Shown here piece by piece: positions 1 to 9,375 of a stretch of DNA of 64,000 nucleotides. This DNA comes from Leptolyngbya sp. SIOISBB (GTDB taxonomy: Bacteria > Cyanobacteriota > Cyanobacteriia > Phormidesmidales > Phormidesmidaceae), in NCBI GenBank assembly GCA_010671905.1, contig JAAHII010000001.1, positions 7,774,026-7,838,025 of the forward strand, written 5' to 3'. The stretch's first letter is position 1; each line of letters starts with the position of its first letter. A program made the translations under genes and the position numbers. The notes beneath the pieces were generated by a model. It had not been told where the DNA came from and did not search any database. It saw nothing but the letters and a program-made list of their open reading frames with translations.

Positions 1-1637
1 ACTGCATCTTGAAATCCGGCTTCACAGGCGGCGAGCAGCGGTGGGGGCAGGGTGTCTTGAGGCAGCCGTGACTCGAATTGGCATGGCCCTTCACAGGGTT
101 CGATGTGGCCTGAGACTTGGGCGTATTGCCCGGTGGGGCCAGCATGCTGCTCCAACGTGTAGTCAAAGGTCGCGGGCTGGGTAATGGTTTCCCGGTAGGC
201 CACCGCTGGCGTCCCCACCCGAACGGTGGCTCGATATTCTCGGCGAATGCGCTCTAAGTAGATATTGAGATGCAGCTCTCCCATGCCCGACAACAACAGT
301 TTGTGAGACTCGGGGTCGGTTGCCACTCGCAGTGTGGGATCCTCTTTGACAAAGCGATGGAGTGCTTTTTCCAACCGCTCGATATCGTCATGACTATCCG
401 GGGTGAGGGCCAGGGTCATGACCGGGTCCGGAATCACCATGCCTTCTAAAGACACTTTTTGCGGGGGAGAGCAGAGCGTATCCCCGGAGGCACAATCGGG
501 GCCAATCAGCCCGATGATATCGCCTGCCACAGCCTGCTCGACGGTTTGGCGGCGATCGACCTCAATGCGCAGGAGTCGGCTGATGCGCGTGAGCTGTTGG
601 GTGCGGCTGTTATACAGGCGATCGCCCACTTTCAAGGTGCCTGCATAGAGCCGAGTGTAGGTGAGTTGGCCAAATTCATCTTCGATCAGCTTAAAGGCCA
701 GCGCCACTACCGGATCGTCTGGATTTGGGGGAATCGAGATCGGTTGATGGGTCACCACATCGGTAGCCATGACGGCTCCGCGATCGCGGGGAGCGGGTAA
801 ATATCGGGTAATGGCGTCAAGCAGGGGTTGCACTCCCTTATTTTTTAAAGCAGAGCCCAGCAAAACCGGGGTGAACTTCAGAGCCAACGTCCCCTGGCGC
901 AAGGTGTCCCAAATTTGCTGCGGGGGCACCCACTCATCGTCTAGCAGCTCCTCTGTCATGAGGTCCGAAAAGAGCGACAGCTGATCGAGTAAGCGATCGC
1001 GGGCCGCCTCGGCCTCGGCTCTAAGATCATCGGGAATATCTTGCTGAATCCACTGTTCACCAGCATCCCCGGCAAAATAGTGCGCCTGCATGGCAATCAG
1101 ATCAATCACCCCGACAAAATTCTCAGCGGCCCCGATGGGATATTGCAGCAACATCGGGGTGAGACCCAGCTTTGCCTGCAGAGAGTCAACAATCGCCAGC
1201 GGGTCGGCCCCCAAGCGATCTAACTTGTTGAGAAACGTGATGCGAGGAATGCCGTAGCGCTGCATTTGGCGACTCACCGTGAGGGTTTGCGGTTGCACCC
1301 CTGCTACACCATCAATCATTAAAATCGCCCCATCTAAAACTCGCAGGGCGCGTTCCACTTCTATCGTGAAGTCCACATGACCGGGCGTATCGATGAGGTT
1401 GATTTGGGTGTCTTGCCAAAAGCAGGTGACCGCCGCCGAGGTGATGGTAATCCCCTTTTCCTGCTCTAGCTCCATATAGTCCATCGTGGCACTGCCATCG
1501 TGGCCGCGCACCTCATGCATTTTATGGATTTTGCCGGTGTAGAACAGCATCCGCTCGGATAGCGTGGTTTTGCCCGCATCAATGTGGGCCGAAATCCCAA
1601 TATTGCGAACGGACTGGTGAGGGGGCGTAGAGGTCAT
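1..1637 (-). CDS. fusA: Elongation factor G paralogue (C-terminus beyond window)
   Basis: GTPase of translational translocation. The reading frame opens with an ATG at 1637 and runs off the left edge, giving about 545 of the usual ~690 residues. G1 is AHIDAGKTT (residues ~16-24), G3 is DTPGH and G4 is NKLD; domain II and the start of domains III-IV follow. The switch region contains a HDGSATMDYMELEQEKGIT stretch, close to the mitochondrial/spirochaete EF-G type. No rpsL, rpsG or tuf gene lies beside it, so this is probably an accessory EF-G rather than the one in the str operon; that is inference. The gene is transcribed divergently from the host-attachment-family gene. The family is certain; the paralogue class is not. 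Confidence 0.9.
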   Translation of the reverse strand, partial: MTSTPPHQSVRNIGISAHIDAGKTTLSERMLFYTGKIHKMHEVRGHDGSATMDYMELEQEKGITITSAAVTCFWQDTQINLIDTPGHVDFTIEVERALRVLDGAILMIDGVAGVQPQTLTVSRQMQRYGIPRITFLNKLDRLGADPLAIVDSLQAKLGLTPMLLQYPIGAAENFVGVIDLIAMQAHYFAGDAGEQWIQQDIPDDLRAEAEAARDRLLDQLSLFSDLMTEELLDDEWVPPQQIWDTLRQGTLALKFTPVLLGSALKNKGVQPLLDAITRYLPAPRDRGAVMATDVVTHQPISIPPNPDDPVVALAFKLIEDEFGQLTYTRLYAGTLKVGDRLYNSRTQQLTRISRLLRIEVDRRQTVEQAVAGDIIGLIGPDCASGDTLCSPPQKVSLEGMVIPDPVMTLALTPDSHDDIERLEKALHRFVKEDPTLRVATDPESHKLLLSGMGELHLNIYLERIRREYRATVRVGTPAVAYRETITQPATFDYTLEQHAGPTGQYAQVSGHIEPCEGPCQFESRLPQDTLPPPLLAACEAGFQDA

Positions 1638-1922
1638 TATCACTTCCGCCAAAGCAGGGACAGGGACTGATTGAGCGTGATTAATTCGGTCTTGGTTACG
1701 GAATCGATGCTGATTTTTGCCGCAAGGGGATCTCAAAACGGGCAACCGGAAAAATTTTCCTTGCTCAGAAACTCTACTGTAGAGTGACGGCTGTTTAGGC
1801 AGAGCTGAGGCGTTAAGAAACCCTTACAAAAGTCAGCGGGACTTCTAAGCTTTGTTGGCTAATGTGATTTGGGCTACCTAACATCGCTACGATCAAACCA
1901 GATAGCGATTTGGAGGGAATTC
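1638..1922. other. Divergent intergenic region with small palindromes
   Basis: This gap separates the EF-G start from the host-attachment-family gene. It contains two short odd-length palindromes, GGAAAAATTTTCC near 1748-1760 and ACTCTACTGTAGAGT at 1771-1785. Either could be an operator for one of the divergent promoters. I see no further gene here. Confidence 0.4.
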
Positions 1923-2417
1923 ATGAGTCAATATCTAGTCGCAGTCATGGATGGCAGCAAAGCTCGCTTCTTTACCCTCAACCCAGGAGAGCTGGATATC
2001 AACGAAGCAGGCCCTGACCTAATGGAGCAAGACTCCCTACACAATGCTGAAAAGGGCATGCCGGGGCAAGATTTGTGGGCCAATACGAAAACCGGACGAA
2101 ATCAAGGTCGTTCTGGGCAAGCTCACAGCTATGACGACCATCGCAGCAACCATATGGCGGAGTTTGAGCGGCGGTTTGCCCAGGCCATTATGAGTCGAGT
2201 CCTGGACTTGAGTCAGACCCAAGCAGTGCGACACCTGGTTTTGGTGGCTGAACCGCAGATTTTAGGCATCATTCGCCAAGTCATGCCGTCGAGCCTGCCG
2301 CAACCGTTGACGGTGCACGAAGTAGCGAAAGACCTCTGCCGCATGAGTGGTAAAGAGTTACATACCTATTTGGCCGATCGCTCACTGCTGCCAGCCTTCA
2401 AGCGAGCCGGTGTGTAG
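1923..2417 (+). CDS. Host attachment protein family (PF10116-like)
   Basis: A 164-residue soluble protein of the 'protein required for attachment to host cells' family, whose biochemical role is poorly defined. It begins MSQYLVAVMDGSKARFF, the usual N-terminal strand of the family. The middle has the typical low-complexity linker rich in Gly, Asn and His (residues ~50-75), then a helix-strand half with LVLVAEPQILGIIR and a C-terminal HEVAKDL segment. The start at 1923 is chosen because TGGAGGG ends five bases upstream; an in-frame upstream codon at 1869 has no such site. It stands alone, with ftsH downstream on the same strand behind its own regulatory region. Confidence 0.8.
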   Translation: MSQYLVAVMDGSKARFFTLNPGELDINEAGPDLMEQDSLHNAEKGMPGQDLWANTKTGRNQGRSGQAHSYDDHRSNHMAEFERRFAQAIMSRVLDLSQTQAVRHLVLVAEPQILGIIRQVMPSSLPQPLTVHEVAKDLCRMSGKELHTYLADRSLLPAFKRAGV

Positions 2418-2458
2418 ATCGTCTCAGGAAAGTGTTGACTCCGCCCATGACGTCACGC

Positions 2459-2476
2459 CTTCACAAGTTCCCCAAA
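2459..2476 (+). promoter_or_regulatory. Direct-repeat motif site A (ftsH)
   Basis: CTTCACAAGTTCCCCAAA, one of eleven related sites (consensus CCTCAYAAGTTCCYCAWA) in this window. It points towards ftsH, 179 bases upstream of the chosen start. An AT-rich stretch and a possible -10 (TACCTA or TATAAA) follow within about 25 bases. Confidence 0.7.
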
Positions 2477-2584
2477 TTTTCTACCTAAGCTATAAAGCAT
2501 CCGACAGGCCACCGATGGCCTTTCCCGCTCGGCTGGGGTCAAGGCATTAGTCGGAAATTCCCCAGGCGCTGGGATGGAATCTTA

Positions 2585-2615
2585 TCGTCTCAAACTGACG
2601 GTCAGTTTGAGACGA
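2585..2615. repeat. Perfect 15-bp palindrome in the ftsH leader
   Basis: Two 15-base arms, left arm TCGTCTCAAACTGAC, are exactly complementary around a single central G at 2600. The element lies 40 bases before the chosen ftsH ATG and downstream of motif site A. An odd-centred dyad of this kind resembles TetR-family operators; in RNA it could form a strong hairpin. No T-run follows, so it is not a simple terminator. Confidence 0.8.
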
Positions 2616-2654
2616 CTCACCCGTTCGATTGTCGTGGCTCATTGGTTTAGTGAT

Positions 2655-4625
2655 ATGCCTAATACCCCTGCGAAACCGCCTCCACGGCCCCCGCAAGATC
2701 TTCCTACGGGTCCGGCACAATGGGCCAACATCCTCATTTGGCTGGTGATGTGGTTCTTTTTGATCACGCTGTTAACGAGCCGAGGAGCCCGCAAAGTAGA
2801 AATTCCCTACAGTCAATTTATTGACCAAGTTGAAAGCGGGGAAGTGGCGACGGTTAAAGTCGGCCCCCGCAAAATTGAGTACACCCTAAAAGTGTCTCCT
2901 GAGGACGGGGTGGCTGAAGATCTCCCAGCGGGGGAAACATTGACAACTCGTCCCCTACCGGCCGATGCCGACTTACCCGGTATCTTACGCGCCCATGACG
3001 TTGAGATTACGGCTCTACCGTCTGGGGGTGAGCGCAATCTCTGGGCGCTGCTGCTGCCATTTGTTCTGCTGTGGGTCTTACTGAGCCTACTCAGTAATCG
3101 CGGCGGCACGGGCTCTCCGATCTTTAACGTGGGGAAAAGCAAAGCGCGCATCTATTCAGACACCGAGAACTCTGTCACCTTTGACGATGTCGCTGGGGTG
3201 GATGAAGCCAAGGCGGAACTGCAGGAGATTGTTGACTTTCTGCAACATGCTGGCAAGTACATTCGACTGGGGGCCAAGATTCCCAAGGGGGTGTTACTGG
3301 TGGGACCACCGGGTACAGGCAAAACCTTGCTGGCACGGGCGATCGCGGGGGAAGCAGGCGTGCCCTTCTTTAGCATTTCGGCCTCCGAATTTATTGAAAT
3401 GTTTGTGGGCGTAGGGGCCTCGCGGGTCCGCGATCTCTTTGGGCAAGCCAAGCAGCAGGCCCCGTGCATTGTGTTTATCGATGAGCTCGATGCCTTGGGG
3501 CGATCGCGCACGGCCAATAGCCCCTTTTCGAGCAATGATGAGCGGGAGCAAACCCTGAATCAACTGCTAGCCGAGATGGATGGCTTTGAACCCAATGCGG
3601 GCGTCATCTTGCTCGCAGCCACAAATCGACCGGAGATTTTAGACCCTGCCTTGTTAAGAGCCGGACGATTTGATCGACGCGTCGTGGTCGATCGCCCCGA
3701 TCGATTAGGGCGCGAGGCGATTTTGCAAGTTCATGCCAGAACCGTTCAGTTGGCGGACGATGTAGCGCTGGATAAACTAGCGGCTCGCACCCCTGGATTC
3801 GCTGGAGCCGACTTGGCCAATCTGGTGAACGAAGCGGCCCTACTGGCGGCCCGACGCAATCGACCAGCGGTTACCATGACCGATTTTAATGAAGCAGTTG
3901 AGCGCATTCTCACCGGGCTGGAGAAAAAATCACGGGTGCTCAATGAACTGGAAAAACGCACGGTGGCTTACCACGAAGCGGGGCACGCCATCATTGGGGC
4001 GTTGATGCCCGGAGCGGGAGTGGTAGAGAAGATTTCGATCGTGCCTCGGGGCGTGGCAGCCCTGGGTTACACCTTGCAACTTCCAGAAGACGATCGCTTC
4101 TTGATGATAGAAGATGAAATTCGCGGTCGGTTAGTCATTTTCTTAGGGGGCCGCGCCGCCGAAGAATTGGTCTTTGGTAAGGTTTCGACCGGAGCCAGTG
4201 ATGATATTCAAAAAGCGACGGATTTAGCCGATCGCTGCATTACGCTTTATGGCATGAACGAAGTGGTGGGGCCGGTGGCGGTCGAGCGCACTCAGTCGCA
4301 ATTTCTAGAGGGATTGCCCCCCTCGCGACGGGCGGTGAGCCCCCAACTGGCAGCCGCGATCGATCAGGAGATCAAAGCCCTGATGGAGCAAGCCCACCAA
4401 ATGGCCTTAGAGACGTTAATGCGCAATCGGGAGGTGTTAGAAAATATGGCTCAAAGCCTCCTGGAAGCCGAAACCTTGGAAGGGGCCACCTTGAAGACCT
4501 TCCTGGCCCAACTTAACCCGCCCACGCATTTACAAACCTGGCTCGACCAGGGCAAGCTGACCCAGACGTCAGTTCTATGGCGCTATCAAGACAGCCAGAG
4601 AGCCTCGGAAGTCTCCCATCAGTGA
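2655..4625 (+). CDS. ftsH: ATP-dependent zinc metalloprotease FtsH
   Basis: Membrane-anchored AAA+ protease that degrades damaged membrane proteins, in cyanobacteria including photosystem II subunits. With the start at 2655 it has 656 residues: a Pro-rich N-terminus, a first membrane helix (~22-40), an extracytoplasmic domain, a second helix (~133-152), Walker A GPPGTGKT near 217, Walker [11 protein letters not shown] near 273, the second region of homology with [20 protein letters not shown], and the zinc site HEAGH at 440-444. An in-frame extension back to 2574 would run through the palindrome at 2585-2615 and lacks family resemblance, so I reject it. Which of the cyanobacterial FtsH1-4 types this is cannot be settled here. 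Site A lies upstream. Confidence 0.93.
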   Translation: MPNTPAKPPPRPPQDLPTGPAQWANILIWLVMWFFLITLLTSRGARKVEIPYSQFIDQVESGEVATVKVGPRKIEYTLKVSPEDGVAEDLPAGETLTTRPLPADADLPGILRAHDVEITALPSGGERNLWALLLPFVLLWVLLSLLSNRGGTGSPIFNVGKSKARIYSDTENSVTFDDVAGVDEAKAELQEIVDFLQHAGKYIRLGAKIPKGVLLVGPPGTGKTLLARAIAGEAGVPFFSISASEFIEMFVGVGASRVRDLFGQAKQQAPCIVFIDELDALGRSRTANSPFSSNDEREQTLNQLLAEMDGFEPNAGVILLAATNRPEILDPALLRAGRFDRRVVVDRPDRLGREAILQVHARTVQLADDVALDKLAARTPGFAGADLANLVNEAALLAARRNRPAVTMTDFNEAVERILTGLEKKSRVLNELEKRTVAYHEAGHAIIGALMPGAGVVEKISIVPRGVAALGYTLQLPEDDRFLMIEDEIRGRLVIFLGGRAAEELVFGKVSTGASDDIQKATDLADRCITLYGMNEVVGPVAVERTQSQFLEGLPPSRRAVSPQLAAAIDQEIKALMEQAHQMALETLMRNREVLENMAQSLLEAETLEGATLKTFLAQLNPPTHLQTWLDQGKLTQTSVLWRYQDSQRASEVSHQ

Positions 4626-4810
4626 TGCTGACGTGGTCGGTAAAGGACTTGACGCAATGGCATTCAATGCTGGCCCTCCCGCCTTAAATGGGGGGTGCTC
4701 GAATCAACCTCCCTCAGAATTCGCGGATCACAGGGATTTAGCCCCGCCTGGCAGAATACCCATTCTCTGTTCTGGAGCTACCCATGTCGAAGGTGTGAGG
4801 GGTGGCAGGG
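4626..4810. other. Non-coding gap before the insertion sequence
   Basis: I see no gene in this stretch. Its last eight bases, TGGCAGGG at 4803-4810, match a tandem repeat on the far side of the insertion sequence and look like the target site. Confidence 0.4.
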
Positions 4811-5984
4811 TAGGGATGATCCATTGCCGGTAGAAAAAGCAAACTAGGGGTTAGTTTAAGGACTACCCTGCCATGAGCCTTCATGCTCTCATTAACGATC
4901 TCAAAACCATTCCCGATTGGCGACGGGGGTGCCAGCCCGTTGATTATCCTTTGTGGTCGCTGTTGCTGCTGAGTCTGTTAAGCGCCATGAGTGGTTATAC
5001 ATCGCTGCGCGGGATGAGCGATTTCATGGCGCGCCACTATCGTTCTGTGATGATGCACCTCGGGAGTCCTCATGAGAGTGCTCCGGCTTATGGCACCGTG
5101 CGCCGCATGACCCAGTGGGTGGACGGTGCCGCCGTGACACAATGTTTTGAACGTTGGGCACAAGCCGAGGCTGCCCTCTCAACGGCTAAAGGATTGGCCA
5201 TCGATGGCAAAGTCTTGGGCTCAACGGTCAGTGATTGTCATGGTGCTCAGCAAGACTACATCAGCGTCGTCAGTGCCTGTGTCCATGAGCATGGCTGGGT
5301 GGCGGCACAGGTGAGTTTTGCCCTGCAAGAGAGCAACGAAATCGCGGCTGTGCGGGCTTTGCTTAAACACTTGGAAGTGAAAGGAGCCTGGTTGACGTTG
5401 GATGCTTTGCACTGTCAAAAAAACGGTTAAGGCGATTGTCAAACGCGGTAATCAAGCTTGTATTGGCCTGAAAAGCAACCAGCCCACCTTGCTTCAACAC
5501 GCCCAGGACTGTGCCACCACCCAGTCCCCTTTGAGCCGCCACTATGCGGTGCTCGATACGACCCGAGGACGCTGTGTCGAACGCCGCGTTGAGGTGTTTG
5601 CAGTTCCCGCAGCAGTGGCCCAAACCTGGCCGGACCTGGCCGCCTTCGCTGCGGTGCAGCGCTGTGGTGACCGCGATGGCCGCAGCTTTTGTCATGACAG
5701 TTGGTTGGTCTTGACTGAGGTCATCACCGCTGCCGACGTGGCCCGATTGATTCGCGAGCATCGCAGTACCATCGAAAACCGTCTGCATTGGGTCAAAGAT
5801 GTGGTGCAGCAAGAGGATGCTTCTCACATTGGTGGCCAGCGACCAGCCACTTTAATCGCCTTACTCAGGACTTGGGCACTGTCGGCCTTTCGCAAAGCCA
5901 GCTACGACTCCCTAACGCGAGCCATACGACAATTTCAGCACGACATTCCAAAATTACTTTCCTTTCTGTAGAGAATCATCCCTA
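4811..5984 (+). mobile_element. ISAs1-like insertion sequence
   Basis: A 1174-bp element. The ends TAGGGATGAT (4811-4820) and ATCATCCCTA (5975-5984) are perfect 10-bp inverted repeats. GGGTGGCAGGG flanks both ends, consistent with an 8-11 bp target duplication. On the right this sequence continues as three tandem TGGCAGGG units (5988-6011). The size and the single DDE transposase fit the ISAs1 (H-repeat) family. The family call rests on the transposase sequence. Confidence 0.75.
4873..5971 (+). pseudogene. ISAs1-family transposase, frameshifted at an A7 run
   Basis: The first part (4873-5430) has the DDE-associated N-terminus with IPDWRRGCQPVDYPLWSLL and continues through AIDGKVLGST to LDALHCQK, carrying family aspartates. 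The second part (from ~5420 to 5971) resumes with TVKAIVKRGNQACIGLKSNQ and ends with the conserved HWVKDVVQQEDA region containing the last acidic residue. The two parts join if one A is removed from the run at 5417-5423, giving HCQKTVKAIV. The -1 slippery heptamer A AAA AAC is present, but a -1 shift enters the wrong frame; a +1 (or -2) shift, or transcriptional slippage, would be needed. It may be inactive, slippage-expressed, or a base-calling error. Confidence 0.8.
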
Positions 5985-6011
5985 GGGTGGCAGGGTGGCA
6001 GGGTGGCAGGG
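5985..6011. repeat. Three tandem TGGCAGGG units at the IS target
   Basis: Three exact 8-bp units follow GGG at the right end of the insertion sequence, with one further unit at its left end (4803-4810). The element appears to have entered an existing short tandem repeat. Confidence 0.75.
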
Positions 6012-6195
6012 AGTGAGGGAGTAAAATCTGTAGCCTTGTCTTAAAGAACTGGTAGAAGCCGTCATTCCCTGCCAGTTTCTGCCCCGAAGCCCTACCGCTC
6101 CCTTGCTCATAATCCTAATCAGGGTGGTCGAACTGGCACCGCAGTGTACTCGTGCGTAAGTTTGACTTGATGACGATTTAATTGCGATCGCCTGG

Positions 6196-6213
6196 CCTCA
6201 CAAGTTCCCCACT
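6196..6213 (+). promoter_or_regulatory. Direct-repeat motif site B
   Basis: CCTCACAAGTTCCCCACT matches the shared motif and points at the small membrane protein that starts 35 bases downstream. A possible -10 (TACCTT) and the ribosome site AAGGGGAAG follow. Confidence 0.7.
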
Positions 6214-6247
6214 TTAATTTTTTACCTTAAAGGGGAAGCTGAGTTCT

Positions 6248-6721
6248 GTGGATGACACCATCCATAACGCTATGCATAAGCCTACTGACAACACCTTTGC
6301 CGCCAAGATCACCGCTTTGTGGATGGTCTTTTTACTGGGGATGTTGTTCCACACACAGTTGGCCCTGATGCCGCTATTTCATGGCCTGAGCGTGGCAGAA
6401 TCTCATACCCATGACTACATCAGTGTGAACACGGTGATGTGGTTTATGTTGGTCTTTTTCTTGCTGCCGCTGCTGGCAATTTTAGGGTGCACGCTGTCTC
6501 CCTCGCGGCAATTTCGCAGACTGCACTTTGGCATGACGTTGGTCTATACGGTGCTCAATCTGCTGCATTTGGGGTTAGATAGCATCATTGCTGTACCTAG
6601 TTATCAATTAGTTTTGATGACCTTCTTATTGGGAGTAGGTCTGCTACTCAATATCGTTGCTTATCAATGGATGAGAGCTGCAACGAGCGAGTTACTACGG
6701 TGGAGGTGTCGTGAGTCGTAG
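6248..6721 (+). CDS. Small four-helix membrane protein, unknown function
   Basis: 157 residues with four predicted membrane helices, roughly at residues 20-45, 63-83, 95-113 and 118-142. The first loop contains HGLSVAESHTHDY, a His-rich segment that could bind a metal. I do not recognise the family. The chosen start is GTG at 6248, about ten bases after AAGGGGAAG; an ATG at 6272 in the same frame is an alternative. Motif site B directly upstream suggests that it belongs to the same regulon as ftsH and the exporter genes. The last 27 bases overlap, on the opposite strand, the end of the VapC-like toxin gene. Confidence 0.65.
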   Translation: MDDTIHNAMHKPTDNTFAAKITALWMVFLLGMLFHTQLALMPLFHGLSVAESHTHDYISVNTVMWFMLVFFLLPLLAILGCTLSPSRQFRRLHFGMTLVYTVLNLLHLGLDSIIAVPSYQLVLMTFLLGVGLLLNIVAYQWMRAATSELLRWRCRES

Positions 6722-7096
6722 ATTAGAAATTCCTACAAAATCTTTGATGTTGTGAGTGACTAGCGGTAAGTCGTGGCGTAAAGCTGTTGCGGCAATCCAA
6801 GCATCCTGAGGGGAAATGGGTCGCCCTGTACCCTGACGATTACTACGAATCTCTGCCCATTTCCGGCAAAGTGGTTGATCGACCGGAATGACGAGATAAT
6901 TCGATAGGTATTGCTCTAGCTGTGAAAGGCGGCGATCACCCCATTGACGCAGGATCGCCCACTGAAACAGTTCAGCGACAGTCATAAATGAAAGTGCCAA
7001 TTCCTGATCGCTCAAAAGTGGCAGATAAGGGTCGGCATAGTCGCTACCTTTGAAGATGAAGGAGGCTATGTCCGTATCAATTAGGAGAAGGCTCAT
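6695..7096 (-). CDS. vapC: VapC-type PIN-domain toxin
   Basis: A 133-residue PIN-domain ribonuclease, the toxin of a type II toxin-antitoxin pair that cleaves RNA using Mg ions held by acidic residues. The acidic residues are visible: Asp in LLLIDTDIASF (residues 6-9), Glu in TVAELFQWA, Asp in SPQDAWIAA, and Asp in THNIKDF near the end. It lies ten bases downstream of the putative antitoxin gene on the same strand. Its 3' end overlaps the convergent membrane-protein gene by 27 bases, so the two messages would be antisense to each other there. Confidence 0.88.
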   Translation of the reverse strand: MSLLLIDTDIASFIFKGSDYADPYLPLLSDQELALSFMTVAELFQWAILRQWGDRRLSQLEQYLSNYLVIPVDQPLCRKWAEIRSNRQGTGRPISPQDAWIAATALRHDLPLVTHNIKDFVGISNLRLTTPPP

Positions 7097-7106
7097 GCAA
7101 TTTTGG

Positions 7107-7400
7107 CTAGATCACTTCTTGGCGCTGCTCTTGCAGAAAGGTAAGGAAATCCTCAATCGAGTCTTCGGCGGGCCAAAAGTCAGCAGCGAGATCCTTGATG
7201 CTACGAACGGTCATGGGGGTTTGAGTGGCGCATAGCTGCTGGAGTGAGATGCCTTGCCAAAACTGGGTGCTGAGTGCTTTGAGGTCGGGTTGAGAATTTG
7301 AGGCTAAGTTACCTTGGGCGAGAATTTGCAGCAGTTGTTGGCGCTCTGTGGGTGAGAGTGGTTGGATGGCGGCAATGGCGGCTTCGAGTTGTGGAGTCAT
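7107..7400 (-). CDS. Antitoxin partner of the VapC-like toxin
   Basis: A 97-residue protein directly upstream of the PIN-domain gene, so its antitoxin role is inferred mainly from position. The N-terminal half (LEAAIAAIQPLSPTERQQLLQIL) is helical and resembles the start of small cyanobacterial antitoxins. The C-terminal part (DFWPAEDSIEDFLTFLQEQRQ) is acidic and matches the toxin-neutralising tail seen in PIN-partner antitoxins. CGGAGGTGT lies upstream of the ATG. No classical AbrB or ribbon-helix-helix motif stands out. The 255-base gap upstream (7401-7654) holds a small dyad, CAGACTTTAGTCTG, near 7540. Confidence 0.7.
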   Translation of the reverse strand: MTPQLEAAIAAIQPLSPTERQQLLQILAQGNLASNSQPDLKALSTQFWQGISLQQLCATQTPMTVRSIKDLAADFWPAEDSIEDFLTFLQEQRQEVI

Positions 7401-7654
7401 AGCACACCTCCGTATAGGTCTAGTTTTATCCTAATTTGAATTCGGCAGCGATCGCCAAACGGCGACTTTTGGTTTCCGATCACATGGAAAATAACTGAAA
7501 AGCTGTCATGCGGAGCCAGCTAACTATTGATTATGCAGACTTTAGTCTGTATAACAGAATGGCTTTCACAACATATTCCGAATAGACAGCACAGAAGCCA
7601 GCCGTCCAATTTGCCTATTTCTCCACACCGCCCACAAAGGATACCGTTTGGGAA

Positions 7655-9049
7655 CTAAGTACAAATCATCCGTTCCAGTGCTTGTTGCAACTCCTCCGTT
7701 AGCTCCTTCACAGCTTGCCTAGCGGCCTGATGATTGACTCGATACTGCGGCCAGCGATCGCTGACTGAGATCGGTTCCCCAACGGTGAGGGTGGCTTGGC
7801 GATCGCCGAGTCGAGGACGACGGGGCAGCTGATCGCCACGTAGGCGGGCCAGTAGATCGAACATCAGCAATGTGATTTCAGCACAACGTTCAAAAGAGGG
7901 CTTTTCTTTGAGGTAGATGTCATCCACGGCGACAAAGGTCTCGACCAATCGCATATGTAGCATCTGCAGGCTGGCGGCCTGGGCGAGCCAATCCGCTAGG
8001 CCTCGATCTAAAGGAGACAGCGTATGGCGATCGGGCAAGTCATCGCGATAGATATCCTGCCAGCCCGCTTCCTCTAACCGGCGGCAACGCTCTGCCAGAT
8101 TCCCCTCAGCCGTCAGGCCAAAATACTGTTCGCCCATCTGCAAGGCCGACTCCAACAATGCCTGCAGTCGCTCTGCACAACTAAGTGGCGGATCAGGGTT
8201 GCGGACGCGCGATTTTTGATGATAAACCCGCCGATAAAACGCTTCCATCTGGCTCAATAAATGCTCACCTAGGCGCAGGATACGGGCATAGCAAGCTTTC
8301 TCAGGCGTTTCCAGTTCACCCCGATAGACCGGTAGCCCACTCGTTTGTTCCAATTGGGTGAGTAATCGACCTAGGCGCGACCACATCGGCTTGACGTACC
8401 GATATTGAATATTGATGGGGATAATCTTTACTGTTTCAGGCCGGTCGGCCTTGGCCAAATCTCCCGCACACCAAAACGCCAGTTGAGCCGCCCCAGATTC
8501 TAGGGGGCCGACCCGTTCACTATGGCCGTTCGTGGCTCCCTCGGGGGCGATCACGAGGGGCAAATCCCCTCGGGTCAACAGTTTCCGGGCCTGTCGCAGT
8601 CCTGACCAGTCAGGTTGCCGTCCGCGACGGATGGAAATGCCCCCTAAACGAGAGAACGCCCACCTTAATCCGGTGCCAGCCCACAAAGGCATCCCGCGAT
8701 CGTAGAGAAAATGGGCATGGAGGGGCCTCTGTAGCAGTATGCCTTGCTGCCGAGCTACCTGAGGGATGGCCCTGGAGAGTAGGTGCAACCCACAGAGTGG
8801 ATCCTCGACTTCCACATGGCGAAAGGCCATCACAAACCGTAGATCCCCTTGCTGAAACTCGTGATAGAGCTGTGCCAGTACGGCACCGTTAACCACCTCA
8901 ATATGAGCAATGCCAACAGGGAGCCAGGGTCGTAACCGTACCCGTAGCAGCAGCGGCAGCGCCCAATGAACGGCTCGTAGCAACCAGAGATTGTAGGCTG
9001 GGGGAATAAAGCTTAACGGGGGCTGGACATGGCGAACAAAGTGAGGCAA
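7655..9049 (-). CDS. 1-acylglycerol-3-phosphate acyltransferase family protein
   Basis: A membrane-associated glycerolipid acyltransferase (PlsC-like fold). The HX4D catalytic motif is seen as RHVEVED. A later block contains APEGATNG, matching the PEGT substrate motif, and IIPINIQY follows as block IV. The C-terminal ~200 residues are an additional helical region common to cyanobacterial members. I chose TTG at 9049 (464 residues) because GGAGGAG sits just before it and the protein then begins near VRHVQPPLSFIPPAY, where homologues usually begin. An upstream ATG at 9268 would add 73 residues without family character. The enzyme is expected to act in phosphatidic acid synthesis; its exact acyl acceptor is not known. 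Confidence 0.82.
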   Translation of the reverse strand: MPHFVRHVQPPLSFIPPAYNLWLLRAVHWALPLLLRVRLRPWLPVGIAHIEVVNGAVLAQLYHEFQQGDLRFVMAFRHVEVEDPLCGLHLLSRAIPQVARQQGILLQRPLHAHFLYDRGMPLWAGTGLRWAFSRLGGISIRRGRQPDWSGLRQARKLLTRGDLPLVIAPEGATNGHSERVGPLESGAAQLAFWCAGDLAKADRPETVKIIPINIQYRYVKPMWSRLGRLLTQLEQTSGLPVYRGELETPEKACYARILRLGEHLLSQMEAFYRRVYHQKSRVRNPDPPLSCAERLQALLESALQMGEQYFGLTAEGNLAERCRRLEEAGWQDIYRDDLPDRHTLSPLDRGLADWLAQAASLQMLHMRLVETFVAVDDIYLKEKPSFERCAEITLLMFDLLARLRGDQLPRRPRLGDRQATLTVGEPISVSDRWPQYRVNHQAARQAVKELTEELQQALERMICT

Positions 9050-9375
9050 TTGGCTCCTCCATCTGAAGCGTGCCGACGCCCTATCCTCACACTTTTTGTT
9101 CTGATATCGCAAAAGCACGTAGGGCAGTACCCGCGCGAAGCAGGCAGAAAGCAGGCACCCCAATTCAACGTCTGGTTCAGCAGAGACAACAGCTTCTTGA
9201 ATCGTCCATGGGGACGCGATCGCCAGCTTGCAAGCTTTATTAGTGACTTGGCAAGCTTGAAAATCCACTTTTAAGCTTGATTGGTAGCCGGGTTAACTTT
9301 GTCTGTCATGTTTAATAAATAAAATTAATGACTCAAGAATCTCTACAAGAACTTGCCAGCGAGGAAAGTCGATCA

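Noticed and set aside
2574-2654. N-terminal extension of FtsH
   Set aside because: It is encoded by the palindrome and shows no resemblance to FtsH N-termini; 2655 gives the usual length.
5414-5424. Programmed -1 frameshifting on A AAA AAC in the transposase
   Set aside because: A -1 shift leads into a frame reading RLRR, not the TVKAIV continuation; a +1 shift or one fewer A is needed.
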